A stretch of 64,000 bases of DNA from Haloplanus sp. HW8-1 (GCF_023703795.1 NZ_CP098518.1:744001-808000); one strand, 5' to 3'. Shown: positions 7,834-16,563, numbered from the stretch's first letter. Notes: generated by a model from the sequence alone, not told the origin. Numbers and translations are program-made.

Positions 7834-8394
7834 AATAGTTGCGGTATGGCAAGATATCACTCACACACGTAGGCCAATATGCGAAAAACGACAGTCGAAA
7901 ATATGCGGAACGAATTCCAGTTGAACAGTATTTAAATCTGAATATGGGGGAGAACTCAGTGACCGAATCACAGCGAAGTCGTGCCAGTGAGAGGCCGCAA
8001 GTAGCGTAACGGAACGGAATTCCTCGGTGGCTACGGCAACAAACGGGAGACGCAGACTCCCTCTTTATCCAGGGACAACCATGAGCTGAATCGAATAACG
8101 GGAGATATCTACCAACGAATTCATCCCGATCAGTCTCCCGCTACACCAATCGAGTCGATCGGAGCCGTATGCATTGAGACAGCCAGTCTCACCAACTGCA
8201 TCACCCGTGCGTGAGACTGCTCGTACGGACACTGACCCGTCGACCGTCCCGGATTCGTTGCGTGTCCGCTCGTCGTGCGTGATGGGTCCTGACGCGACCG
8301 ACCGCGCTCCCCCGCGGATGACTCGAATAATCACAACTCCGAGGAGTGTGAAAATCTCGTCCCTTGATGCAGTCACGGAGCGCATCTGCAACAC
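7834..8394. other. Intergenic region between ars operon and SPFH gene
   Basis: This is about 560 bp between divergently transcribed genes. The first 120 bp are AT-rich and should hold the arsR promoter. The rest contains only short frames with poor codon use, including a minus-strand frame of about 109 codons at 8065-8394 that I do not accept. The promoter of the SPFH gene must lie near the right end. No RNA gene is recognisable. Confidence 0.4.
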
Positions 8395-9489
8395 ATGTAC
8401 GACTCGGTCCCGCTGCAGGTTTCCGCCCTCGGGTTCACGATAGTCGGCCTGTTCGTCTTGGTGTTGGCGATAGTGACCGTCTCGCAGATGGTTCGGTTCG
8501 TCGACGCCTACGACAAGCAGGCGCTCACCGTGTTCGGCGAGTATCGGGGGTTGCTCGAACCGGGCATCAACTTCGTTCCGCCGTTCGTGTCACGCACGTA
8601 CACGTTCGACATGCGCACACAGACGATGGACGTGCCCCGACAGGAGGCGATCACGCGGGACAACTCCCCCGTGACGGCGGACGCCGTCGTCTATCTCCGT
8701 GTGATGGATGCGAAGAAGGCGTTTTTGGAGGTCGACGACTACAAGACGGCGGTTTCGAACCTCGCCCAGACCACGCTCCGGGCGGTCATCGGCGACATGG
8801 AACTCGACGACACGCTGAACAAGCGCCAGGAGATCAACGCGCGCATCCGCAAGGAACTGGACGAACCCACCGACGATTGGGGGATTCGCGTCGAGTCGGT
8901 CGAAGTCCGAGAGGTCAATCCCAGCCCCGAGGTGCAGAACGCGATGGAACAGCAGACCGGTGCAGAGCGGAGACGTCGGGCGACGATCCTCGAGGCACAG
9001 GGCGACCGCCGGAGTGCCGTCGAGAAAGCCGAGGGTGACAAGCAGTCGAACATCATCAGAGCACAGGGCGAAAAGCAAAGCCAGATCCTCGAGGCACAGG
9101 GCGACGCGATCTCGACGGTCTTGCGCGCGAAATCCGCGGAGTCGATGGGTGAGCGTGCGATCATCGACAAGGGGATGGAGACGCTCGAAGCGATCGGTCA
9201 GGGGGAGTCGACGACGTTCGTCCTCCCGCAGGAACTCACCTCGCTGGTGGGTCGCTACGGCAAGCACCTCACCGGGAGCGACGTATCGGGCGACGAACAG
9301 CAGCTAGAGAGTCTCCAGTTCGACGCCGAGACGCGCGAACTCGTCGGACTCGACGACATCAAGGAGATACTCGGCGAAATCGACCGAGCGTCGGAGATGG
9401 ATATCGAAGAGTTAGAACAACAGGCCAAGGCAGTCAAGGACGGGGCTCCGAGCGCCGAGAGCGCCGCCTCCACCGGTGATGGAGCATGA
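8395..9489 (+). CDS. SPFH/band-7 (stomatin-like) membrane protein
   Basis: This 364-residue protein has one N-terminal membrane helix (about 13-35), an SPFH domain to about 200, then a coiled coil rich in repeated Glu-Ala-Gln-Gly-Asp/Glu units (195-265), typical of stomatins and flotillins. Such proteins form ring or cage oligomers that organise membrane microdomains and regulate proteases or channels. Archaeal stomatins are often paired with an NfeD protein; none is adjacent here, and the partner gene overlapping by 4 bp encodes a 91-residue protein instead. The acidic C-terminal tail after 340 is low complexity. Confidence 0.88.
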   Translation: MYDSVPLQVSALGFTIVGLFVLVLAIVTVSQMVRFVDAYDKQALTVFGEYRGLLEPGINFVPPFVSRTYTFDMRTQTMDVPRQEAITRDNSPVTADAVVYLRVMDAKKAFLEVDDYKTAVSNLAQTTLRAVIGDMELDDTLNKRQEINARIRKELDEPTDDWGIRVESVEVREVNPSPEVQNAMEQQTGAERRRRATILEAQGDRRSAVEKAEGDKQSNIIRAQGEKQSQILEAQGDAISTVLRAKSAESMGERAIIDKGMETLEAIGQGESTTFVLPQELTSLVGRYGKHLTGSDVSGDEQQLESLQFDAETRELVGLDDIKEILGEIDRASEMDIEELEQQAKAVKDGAPSAESAASTGDGA

Positions 9490-9761
9490 CTGCCGAACGA
9501 AACCCTCCGAGGGGATGGGAGTTGGAAACGGAGCGGACGACGTACGACGAACTCATGGGCCGGGACTACACCACGGTGCTCTATCGACAGGAAGACACCA
9601 GAAACGCGGTGTACATCCACGAGGTGATCAACGGAGACAACGTCTGGGCGTACGCCGTCCACCGGTCGGGACGGGACGGTAACCTCGGTACCGCCGCCGA
9701 CCTAGAGGCGGCAAAACGGATCGCGTTCGCGTTCATGAACGACCCCGTCGCCAGCGCCTGA
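9486..9761 (+). CDS. Conserved small protein coupled to the SPFH gene
   Basis: The ATG overlaps the SPFH stop by 4 bp (ATGA), indicating a two-gene operon. The 91-residue soluble protein has alternating beta-like stretches (TTVLYR, NAVYIHEV, NVWAYAV) and a C-terminal helix ending in the Asn-Asp-Pro-Val-Ala region. There are no Cys residues and no membrane segment. I do not recognise the family; the fold looks like a small alpha/beta unit. A role as cytosolic partner of the stomatin-like ring is suggested only by the coupling. Confidence 0.7.
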   Translation: MTAERNPPRGWELETERTTYDELMGRDYTTVLYRQEDTRNAVYIHEVINGDNVWAYAVHRSGRDGNLGTAADLEAAKRIAFAFMNDPVASA

Positions 9762-10101
9762 CGGCCGCCACACCGTCGACGGCGCTGGATCACACGCACC
9801 GGGATCCCGATCGGACGACCACCGCCGCGGGATGGCCCCGAGAACCCGGTATTCGGTTCGTTTCGCGGTCGGGTGTCCACGGCCCCGCGTAGCGGGCGGA
9901 CGACCCGTCCGCTCGGCGGCAACACCGGCCGTAGTCTCGGAGAGGCGCCGGATCGGTTGGTCCGGTGCCACGAACGGGGCCCTGTGGAACGAGGGCAAAT
10001 ATTTTAATTAGCCGCATCTAATTCATAAGAATGTGTAATACTAATTCACGTTCGGTAACCGCGTACGACGGTTGGTCGGCCGGGGCCGTGAGGTGGCGTC
10101 G
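9762..10101. other. Intergenic region before the multicopper oxidase operon
   Basis: There is no convincing gene. The first 200 bp are GC-rich. The last 100 bp switch to an AT-rich promoter with TATTTTAATT, a palindrome at 10006-10023 and a further CTAATTCA copy at 10041-10048, 23 bp after the first copy at 10018-10025. Confidence 0.5.
10006..10023. promoter_or_regulatory. Palindromic operator candidate AATTAG-N6-CTAATT
   Basis: A perfect 6-6-6 inverted repeat overlaps the probable TATA box about 80 bp upstream of the multicopper oxidase start. The TTAG...CTAA core resembles sites of DtxR/IdeR/MntR-type metalloregulators, which control iron and manganese genes in archaea and bacteria. Half of the site recurs at 10041-10048. 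Regulation by iron or manganese is inferred from this resemblance. Confidence 0.45.
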
Positions 10102-11364
10102 ATGCCGTCGCTGACCTACCCGGACGCCGCAGCGCTCACGAAGCGCCTGGAGGCCCGACTGGTCGAGGGCCTCCGCTCGGAACTCACGGCTACGCGGCGG
10201 TCGGTCCTCGGCGGCCTCGGCTTGGCGGGCGGGGCGACCCTCGCGGGCGTGGGCCGGGCGGACGACGGCGGTCACGCCGGCGGTCAGGACGGCTCGCACG
10301 GCAACTTCGGCGCCGTGGGCGAGTACCGCGACCTGGAGTTCGACCCACACGAGTACCTGCGGCGGTTCAACACGGGCCGCGGCGAGAGCGAGAACGTCCC
10401 ACAGGACGTCTACGAGGAGGACGGTCGGACCGTCCGCGAGTTCACCCTCACCGCCGTCGACACGACGGTCACCATCGCGCCGGGCGTCGAGTTCTCGGCG
10501 TGGGCCTACAACGGGCAGGTGCCCGGGCCGACGCTCCGGGCCGTCGAGGGCGACCTGATTCGCGTTCACTTCGAGAACCTGGGCCGACACGCCCACACCA
10601 TCCACCCCCACCTCCGCAACCTCGATCCGTCGATGGACGGGGTGCCGACGAACGGTCCCGGCGTCCTCGACACCGGCGAGTCCTACACCTACGAGTGGAT
10701 CGCACAGCCGGCCGGCTGTCACTTCTATCACTGCCACTCGCTCCCGCTGAAAGAGCACATCCACCGGGGCCTGTACGGCGCCATCGTCGTCGATCCCGAT
10801 CCGGAGCGGGTGTCCGAGCGGCCCGCGGAGTACTGTGACGCGCATCCCTCGCAGATCACCCCGGCGCTCAGTGCGGACCTCGTCGCCGAAGCGGAGACCC
10901 GCAACCACGCTCACGACGCCAACGACGCCGTCGACGAACTGGTGATGGTGATGAACGGCTTCGACACGAACTTCGACGGCGACAACGAGGTGTACGCCGT
11001 CAACACCCGCGCGTTCGCCTACGGCGTCGGCGACACCGACGGCGAGGGCCACTGGGAGCCCGGCGAGACGAAACACCCGATCCAGGTGGACCGGACGCGC
11101 CGCCAGCGGGTGTACCTGATCAACGCCATCGAGTTCGACCCCATCAACTCCTTTCACACCCACTCGCAGTTCTTCGACTACTACGATCACGGGACGGGAC
11201 TGCGCCCCACCCACGCGACGGTGGATACGGTCATGCAGTGTCAGGCCCAGCGCGGGATCATCGAACTCGACTACGCGTCACACGATCCGGGACTGTACAT
11301 GTTCCACGCTCACCAGTCCGAGTTCGCCGAACTCGGCTGGATGAGCTTCTTCGAGGTGATCTGA
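10102..11364 (+). CDS. Exported multicopper oxidase
   Basis: I prefer ATG 10102 over an upstream TTG. The 420-residue protein has a Tat-like Thr-Arg-Arg-Ser-Val-Leu followed by a hydrophobic stretch (31-50). Copper motifs are Thr-Ile-His-Pro-His (166-170), His-Phe-Tyr-His-Cys-His (207-212), Ser-Phe-His-Thr-His in the C-terminal half and Met-Phe-His-Ala-His (400-404). These HxH pairs fit the trinuclear cluster, but the last segment lacks the usual HCH type-1 Cys; a Cys lies in the first half instead, as in two-domain-type enzymes. The substrate could be Fe(II), Mn(II), Cu(I) or phenolics. It is first in an operon with a ZIP transporter and a cupredoxin, which favours a metal. Confidence 0.85.
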   Translation: MPSLTYPDAAALTKRLEARLVEGLRSELTATRRSVLGGLGLAGGATLAGVGRADDGGHAGGQDGSHGNFGAVGEYRDLEFDPHEYLRRFNTGRGESENVPQDVYEEDGRTVREFTLTAVDTTVTIAPGVEFSAWAYNGQVPGPTLRAVEGDLIRVHFENLGRHAHTIHPHLRNLDPSMDGVPTNGPGVLDTGESYTYEWIAQPAGCHFYHCHSLPLKEHIHRGLYGAIVVDPDPERVSERPAEYCDAHPSQITPALSADLVAEAETRNHAHDANDAVDELVMVMNGFDTNFDGDNEVYAVNTRAFAYGVGDTDGEGHWEPGETKHPIQVDRTRRQRVYLINAIEFDPINSFHTHSQFFDYYDHGTGLRPTHATVDTVMQCQAQRGIIELDYASHDPGLYMFHAHQSEFAELGWMSFFEVI

Positions 11365-12597
11365 ATGACCGACTCGACCGACGGTGGGACGGCCGCCCCA
11401 CGGATCGACCGACCGCTGGGACTGCCACGCTGGGCCGCGGCCGTCCTCCCACTGCTCCTGCTAGCGCTGCTCGCCGGCGGCTTCTTCGCCGCGACGCCGT
11501 TCGCGTCGCTCGACGCCGGCGGCGAACCTCTCCCCGACGTGACGGTGAGCCACACCACCCTGCCCGACGACGAGACGGTGATCCTTCACGTCACGAACAA
11601 CGGCCCGGACGCGGTGACCATCTCGCAGGTGCTCGTCGACGACGCCTACTGGCACTTCGAGGTGCGCGGCGCTGGCGGGGACGCCACGCTCGCGCCACGG
11701 GAGCGCGCCCGTGTCGTCGTCCCCTACCACTGGACTCCGGGGTGGGATCTCGGGTTCGCCCTCGTGCTCTCGGACGGAGCCACGGTCCACCACACGCTCG
11801 TCGCCCCGAGCGAGTCGCCCGGATTGACCGCGGACCTCCTGCTCACGATGGCCGCCATCGGTCTGTTCGTCGGCGTCGTTCCCGTCGCCCTCGGAATGCT
11901 CTGGTTCCCCTTCCTCCGGACGATGAGCGACCGGTGGCTGCACGCCGTCCTCGCGTTCTCCGCGGGCATCCTCGTCTTCCTCGCGATCGACGCCGGGATC
12001 GAGGCCGTCGAACTCGCCGAACGGGTTCCCGGGGCCTTCGAGGGACAGGCCCTCGTCGCGCTGGGCGTCCTCGGGGCGTTCCTGGCGGTGCAGTCCGTGA
12101 GTGCGTGGCGCGAGGCCCGGGCGGAAGACGGCGACGCCCGTGCGGCGAGCGGTCTCCGGGTCGCCTATCTCGTCGCGCTCGGCATCGGCCTCCACAACCT
12201 CGCGGAGGGGCTCGCCATCGGCAGTTCGTTCGCGCTCGGGCGCGTCTCGCTCGGCGCCTTCCTCGTGGTGGGCTTCATGCTCCACAACGTGACCGAGGGA
12301 CCCGCGGTCGTTGCCCCGGTGGCCCGCGGCGAGCGCCCGCTGATTCGACATTTCGCCGGGATGGGCGTCCTCGCGGGCGCGCCGGTGATCCTCGGGGGAT
12401 GGCTCGGCAGCCTCGCGTACTCGCCGACGCTCGGCGCCCTCTTTCTCGCCGTCGGCGTCGGCGCCATCCTCCAGGTCGTCGGAGAGCTTCGGGCCATGAT
12501 CGGTCGAGGCGGGGCGTCCTCGACGGCGCTCAACCTCCTCACGTTCCTCGTCGGACTGGTCGTGATGTACGCCACCGACCTCTTCGTCGCCCTATGA
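11365..12597 (+). CDS. ZIP-family metal transporter with N-terminal extracellular beta domain
   Basis: The gene starts directly after the oxidase stop. The 410-residue protein has one helix at about 24-44, then a 100-residue beta-rich domain (55-150; strands such as TVILHVTNN) that should face outside, then about eight helices. His-Asn-Leu-Ala-Glu-Gly (277-282) and His-Asn-Val-Thr-Glu-Gly (307-312) are the paired metal-binding motifs of ZIP helices IV and V. ZIP proteins import Zn, Fe or Mn. The added outer domain is unusual and could dock the oxidase or cupredoxin. Its cytoplasmic loop lacks a long His cluster. Confidence 0.87.
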   Translation: MTDSTDGGTAAPRIDRPLGLPRWAAAVLPLLLLALLAGGFFAATPFASLDAGGEPLPDVTVSHTTLPDDETVILHVTNNGPDAVTISQVLVDDAYWHFEVRGAGGDATLAPRERARVVVPYHWTPGWDLGFALVLSDGATVHHTLVAPSESPGLTADLLLTMAAIGLFVGVVPVALGMLWFPFLRTMSDRWLHAVLAFSAGILVFLAIDAGIEAVELAERVPGAFEGQALVALGVLGAFLAVQSVSAWREARAEDGDARAASGLRVAYLVALGIGLHNLAEGLAIGSSFALGRVSLGAFLVVGFMLHNVTEGPAVVAPVARGERPLIRHFAGMGVLAGAPVILGGWLGSLAYSPTLGALFLAVGVGAILQVVGELRAMIGRGGASSTALNLLTFLVGLVVMYATDLFVAL

Positions 12598-13013
12598 ACC
12601 GTCGCACCCTCCTTCGACTCGGCGGCGCCGCACTGCTCGGGAGTCTCGCCGGCTGTTCGGCCGGGAGACGGAACGGCCCCCAGGGCGTGTCGATGACCGA
12701 CGGCTTCGCGTACGATCCAGCACGGATCACCGTCCCCGCCGGATCGACGGTCCGGTGGGTGAACGACGACGACGTACGGCATTCCGTGACGGCCTATGCC
12801 AGGGGCGTCCCGGCGGACGCCTCCTACTTCGCAAGCGGCGGGTTCGAGAGCGAACGCGCCGCGCGCGACGACATCGGGGGCGGGCTGATCGCGGCCGGTG
12901 ACGCCTACGAACACACCTTCGGGACGCCGGGCACCTACGACTACTTCTGTGTCCCTCACGAGGGGTCCGGGATGACCGGCCGCGTCGCCGTCCGGGCCGA
13001 CCGACGCGGCTGA
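12594..13013 (+). CDS. Cupredoxin lipoprotein (halocyanin/plastocyanin-like)
   Basis: ATG 12594 overlaps the ZIP stop by 4 bp. The 139-residue protein has an Arg-Arg N-terminus and a lipobox Leu-Ala-Gly-Cys (Cys21), so it should be a Tat-exported lipid-anchored protein. Type-1 copper ligands are visible: His63, Cys119, His122 and Met127. It is a small blue copper protein that could pass electrons from the multicopper oxidase to the respiratory chain, or deliver copper to it. The three genes have almost no spacing and clearly form one transcript. Confidence 0.88.
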   Translation: MNRRTLLRLGGAALLGSLAGCSAGRRNGPQGVSMTDGFAYDPARITVPAGSTVRWVNDDDVRHSVTAYARGVPADASYFASGGFESERAARDDIGGGLIAAGDAYEHTFGTPGTYDYFCVPHEGSGMTGRVAVRADRRG

Positions 13014-13024
13014 CCCGTCCGCCC

Positions 13025-13549
13025 TCACTCCCGCGCCGGCAGCGACGCCCGCCGGCCCTTGGGGATCACGGACCGCAACTCGTCGTGGACGTAGAGGCCG
13101 ACGCCGATCGGTTCGCGCTCGCCAGCGATCTCGTGGGCGACGATCAGGTAGCCCCAGTCGCCGTCCCACGCCGGGTCGAGGTCCTCACCGGCGAGAAAGC
13201 GTGCGGCCTCGTCGGGCCCGAGTCCGATCACGTTTCGCGTCGCCGCGCCGCCGAACCGCTGGACGGCGTTCGTTGTCGGTTTCCAGTGTTCCTGTCGGGT
13301 CCGCAGGAACGTCATGCCGACGCCCTCGACGTCGACGGGCGTCGGCAGGTCCGCGCCGAAGATCCAGATCTTCCCGGCGCCTTTCTCCCAGAAGGTGTCC
13401 CCGTCGAACGTTTCGGCCGACAGGCCGAAGCGGTCGACCCACCACTCGATCACTTCGGCTCGGGTCGCCCGGCCGGGCACCTCGCGTTCGGCGGCCGTCG
13501 CGGGCAGGCGGTCGAACACCTGGCCGTCGTTCGCGGGGTCGTCGCTCAC
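13025..13549 (-). CDS. PUA-like RNA-binding partner of the RsmB/NOP2 methyltransferase
   Basis: This 174-residue acidic protein has no membrane segment. It is encoded immediately downstream of the rRNA methyltransferase with a 4-bp overlap, an arrangement I recall as common in haloarchaea (DUF7122). NOP2-type enzymes elsewhere often carry a C-terminal PUA-like domain, and this protein may supply that domain as a separate chain. Features include a Phe-Trp-Glu-Lys-Gly-Ala-Gly-Lys loop and a Gly-Val-Gly-Leu-Tyr-Val strand near the C-terminus. Its function is inferred from the coupling. Confidence 0.7.
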   Translation of the reverse strand: MSDDPANDGQVFDRLPATAAEREVPGRATRAEVIEWWVDRFGLSAETFDGDTFWEKGAGKIWIFGADLPTPVDVEGVGMTFLRTRQEHWKPTTNAVQRFGGAATRNVIGLGPDEAARFLAGEDLDPAWDGDWGYLIVAHEIAGEREPIGVGLYVHDELRSVIPKGRRASLPARE

Positions 13550-14481
13550 GCGCCCACCTCCAGTTTCGCACAGAAAAAGCCGCCCGTGTCGTTGTGGTGT
13601 GGGTAGATGCGGAGCGCCTTCTCGACGCTCGGATCGTACGCCTCACCATCCCACTCGGTGACGCCGGACACGCCGTCGAGGGGGGCGTCGACGTCGACGA
13701 GGCGACAGTCCTCCGCGTCGAGGACGTGATCCAGCACTGCCTCGTTCTCCTCCGGCGCGAACGTACAGGTGGAGTAGACGACAGTCCCGCCGGGACGGGT
13801 GGCCTGGACCGCCCGCCGGAGGATCCCCTTCTGGACGCCCGCGACGCTGTGGACGTGATCCAGCGACCAGGTGTCGAAGGCGTCGGGGTTCTTGCGGATG
13901 GTGCCCTCGCAGGAACAGGGCGCGTCGACGAGGACGCGGTCGAAGGCGTCGACGCCGTCGTCGGCGTCCCGGCCGCCACCCCCCAGCGGCTTCAGCGAGA
14001 AGTTGCGCGCGTCCCGGTTGGTGACCACGAGGTTCGTCACGCCGAGGCGCTCGGCGTTGTGGCGGAGCGCCGAGAGCCGACCGAGGTTGTTGTCGTTGCC
14101 GACCAGCAGCCCCGAGTCGTCCATCAGCGCCGCCAGTTGCGTCGTCTTGCTCCCGGGGGCGGCGCAGGCGTCCCACACCCGGTCGTCGGGGTCGGGGTCG
14201 AGGATCACCGCCGGCAGGTTCGACACCTCCTCCTGGCCGTGGATCCAGCCGTGGGCGTGGGGCCAGTTCCGACCGGGCGAGTCCGCGGGCAGGCGGAGCA
14301 CGCCGGGATGCCAGTCGGTCTGCTCGTGGGCGACGCCCGCGGCGTCGAGGGCCGTCCGCACCCGGTCGACGGTCGCCTTGATCGTGTTGACGCGGACGAC
14401 CGACGGGAGCGGCCGGTCACAGGCCGCCCGGAACGCCTCGACGTCGTCGACGAGCGATTCGTACCGCTCCAGCGGAGTCAT
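13546..14481 (-). CDS. RsmB/NOP2-type RNA (cytosine-5) methyltransferase
   Basis: This 311-residue protein has the SAM-binding motif Asp-Ala-Cys-Ala-Ala-Pro-Gly-Ser-Lys-Thr (104-113), motif IV Ala-Pro-Cys-Ser-Cys-Glu-Gly (187-193) and motif VI Tyr-Ser-Thr-Cys-Thr (236-240), giving the two catalytic cysteines of this family. It methylates C5 of cytosine in rRNA or tRNA; the exact site is not evident. No N-terminal NusB-like domain is present, as is usual in archaea. It is followed by the overlapping PUA-like gene. Confidence 0.92.
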   Translation of the reverse strand: MTPLERYESLVDDVEAFRAACDRPLPSVVRVNTIKATVDRVRTALDAAGVAHEQTDWHPGVLRLPADSPGRNWPHAHGWIHGQEEVSNLPAVILDPDPDDRVWDACAAPGSKTTQLAALMDDSGLLVGNDNNLGRLSALRHNAERLGVTNLVVTNRDARNFSLKPLGGGGRDADDGVDAFDRVLVDAPCSCEGTIRKNPDAFDTWSLDHVHSVAGVQKGILRRAVQATRPGGTVVYSTCTFAPEENEAVLDHVLDAEDCRLVDVDAPLDGVSGVTEWDGEAYDPSVEKALRIYPHHNDTGGFFCAKLEVGA

Positions 14482-14631
14482 CGGCCGACCTTCGCGGGGG
14501 TGGGGTTAGTGGGTTTCGACCCGCTCTCGGCGCGGGGCCGGCTGCCGACTCCCTCAGACGGCGGCGCTGGCGGCTCCCGGTGAGGCTGTCGGTGACCGGG
14601 CACGACGGACGCGACACGACCCCCTGACCGT

Positions 14632-15309
14632 TCAGAACGGTTTCACGTCGTCGCGCCGTCCGTCGAGTACGTCGAACCGCTCGTCACGCCGGCGTTCGAG
14701 CCAGGCGAGTAGCCGCTCGGCCCAGGCGAGTTTCTTCCGCTTCGTCGCGTCGACGGTCCGGTCGTCGAAGTCCCACCCCGGGAACGACAGTGTCGCGGCG
14801 CCGACGGCGTCGGCGAGGAAGGCGGCCCGATCACCGTCGGTGAAGCCACCGTAGTTCACGACCGGTCCCCGCGGCTCGGCCTGCGTCGTCGGGAGGACGT
14901 ACTCGCCGTCGAACCGCGGGACCCACTCCTCGACCGCGGGGACGTTGTCGCCGTGGGCGTGGACGGCAACGGGGACGCCCTCGCGGGTCAGATCCCGGGC
15001 CGTGGCCGGCGTCTTGTCGAGGTCGGTGACCATCAGGTCGACGGCGACGCCGGCCTCGCGGAGCGTCTTCGCGGCGGTGGAGGCGGCGACGACGCGGTCC
15101 GCCGCCGCCGCGACGTCGAACTCCTCGGTCAGGGAGGGACCGGCGCCGGCGACGGCGACGGTGGCGCCGGCGATGGGGTCGAGTCGCGACTCGTCGAAGG
15201 TGTCGACGAGGGCCGCGAGCGCGTCGCGTGCCCGTTCGTCGGCGGCGCGGCTGTAGCCGAAGTCGTCGAGGATCCGGTCGTAGACGGGACTCCAGGTGCG
15301 GTAGTTCAT
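14632..15309 (-). CDS. mptE: 6-hydroxymethylpterin diphosphokinase, MptE type
   Basis: I choose the ATG at 15309, which begins Met-Asn-Tyr-Arg-Thr-Trp, over a start 12 codons upstream. The 225-residue protein has the archaeal MptE layout: a Gly-Ala-Gly-Pro-Ser nucleotide-binding loop near residue 54, a Val-Thr-Asp-Leu-Asp acidic motif, and His-Ala-His-Gly-Asn/Asp. It makes 6-hydroxymethyl-7,8-dihydropterin diphosphate for folate or methanopterin-type cofactors. It lies 105 bp downstream of dihydropteroate synthase, the next pathway enzyme, on the same strand. Confidence 0.86.
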   Translation of the reverse strand: MNYRTWSPVYDRILDDFGYSRAADERARDALAALVDTFDESRLDPIAGATVAVAGAGPSLTEEFDVAAAADRVVAASTAAKTLREAGVAVDLMVTDLDKTPATARDLTREGVPVAVHAHGDNVPAVEEWVPRFDGEYVLPTTQAEPRGPVVNYGGFTDGDRAAFLADAVGAATLSFPGWDFDDRTVDATKRKKLAWAERLLAWLERRRDERFDVLDGRRDDVKPF

Positions 15310-15414
15310 CGCGCAATAAGGACACAGTAGCCGGCACGACACCAAGTACCCCTACCCGAGTGTCGCCCCGGCTTCCACGGCCCCATTTTCGAAGCGTCTG
15401 GCATAAGCTTTCTC

Positions 15415-16563
15415 TTAGTCGTCAATCTCGTCGACCGCCGCGAGCGCCCGGTCTAGGGCGTCGGAACGGCCCGTCGCGGCCTCGACGACGGTCGACAGAT
15501 CGGCGGGCGTCCCCGCGAGCAAGCGCCGGTCGTCGTCCGCCGCGCCGGCGACGGTCGCGGGCGTGCCGCGCGTGGCGGCCGCCAGGGCGTCTCGCTCGCT
15601 CGGGGAGAGCCCGCCGAGTTCGAAGACGCGGATCGTCCCCCGACGGTCGGCGGCGTCGTCGCCCCCGAGGCGGTCGAGGTGTCGGCCCATCTCGCGGACG
15701 GTCGTCACGTCGAGTTGTTCGACGGTCACCTCGGCGTCGGTCGCCCGCAGTCGGTCCCGGGCGAAGGCGTCGCCGACGAGGGCGGCGTCCCGCGTCTCGG
15801 CGACGTCGTGAGTGCGGATCACGTGGGCGCCGCGTTCGACGGCCATCGCGGTGGCGGCGAGGCTCACGGGCAGGGCCGCCTCGGTGGAGCGCCCGGCCAG
15901 ATCACGGAGGAAGTTCTTGCGGTTGATTGAGACGAGGATCGGCCGGTCGAGGCCGCGAAACTCCCGGAGTCGGCGAAAGGTCTCGCGGTCGTCGTCGAGG
16001 GTCTTCGCCTCGCTCCAACCGCCGAACGCGGGGTCGACGATGGTCTTGTCGGTGAGTCCCTCCCGCTGTAGTGCCTCGTAGATATCGTCGACCGACTCGA
16101 CGGCGCCGGGACGGGTGAGGTCGGGCGGACTGGCCATCTTTGCGACCGCCACGTCGCGCTCGGCACAGACCCGTGGCATCTCGGGGTCGGCGAACCCGCA
16201 GATGTCGTTTACCATGTCGAAGCCGGCGTCGAGGGCCGCCTCGGCCACCTCGTGATAGCGCGTCTCGATCGAGAAGACGGCGTCGCCGGAGACGCTCTCC
16301 ATCGCCGCGACGGCGGTGTCGAGACGGTCGAGTTCCTCCTCCGCGGAGAGCACCTCGAAGCGCTTGTTCGCGGATTCGAGGCCCACGTCGACGATGTCGG
16401 CACCCTCGCCGATGAGTTCCTCGTCGACGTAGGCGGCGGCCTCTCCGGGGTCGTCGAAGACGCTCGGCTCGTACGGAGACTCCTGGCTCACGTTCAACAC
16501 GCCCATGAGCCGTGGCGGGTAGTCGTCGCCGATGCCGAGGCCCGCGGCGTCCACGTTTCGCAT
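15415..16563 (-). CDS. folP: Dihydropteroate synthase (archaeal long form)
   Basis: I prefer the ATG at 16563 (Met-Arg-Asn-Val-Asp), although another in-frame ATG lies 9 codons upstream at 16590. The 382-residue protein starts the TIM barrel with Leu-Met-Gly-Val-Leu-Asn-Val-Ser, the DHPS signature, and keeps Val-Asn-Asp-Ile and a Ser-Ile-Asn-Arg-Lys segment. The C-terminal 110 residues go beyond the bacterial enzyme length and are typical of haloarchaeal homologues. It joins the pterin diphosphate made by MptE to p-aminobenzoate. Confidence 0.87.
   Translation of the reverse strand: MRNVDAAGLGIGDDYPPRLMGVLNVSQESPYEPSVFDDPGEAAAYVDEELIGEGADIVDVGLESANKRFEVLSAEEELDRLDTAVAAMESVSGDAVFSIETRYHEVAEAALDAGFDMVNDICGFADPEMPRVCAERDVAVAKMASPPDLTRPGAVESVDDIYEALQREGLTDKTIVDPAFGGWSEAKTLDDDRETFRRLREFRGLDRPILVSINRKNFLRDLAGRSTEAALPVSLAATAMAVERGAHVIRTHDVAETRDAALVGDAFARDRLRATDAEVTVEQLDVTTVREMGRHLDRLGGDDAADRRGTIRVFELGGLSPSERDALAAATRGTPATVAGAADDDRRLLAGTPADLSTVVEAATGRSDALDRALAAVDEIDD

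Noticed and set aside
8065-8394. Minus-strand frame of 109 codons in the gap before the SPFH gene
   Set aside because: Poor codon use, no recognisable protein features and it covers the promoter of the next gene.
10018-11214. Minus-strand open frame of 398 codons opposite the multicopper oxidase
   Set aside because: Antisense to a protein with clear copper motifs; Val/Gly/Arg-rich with no fold signature.
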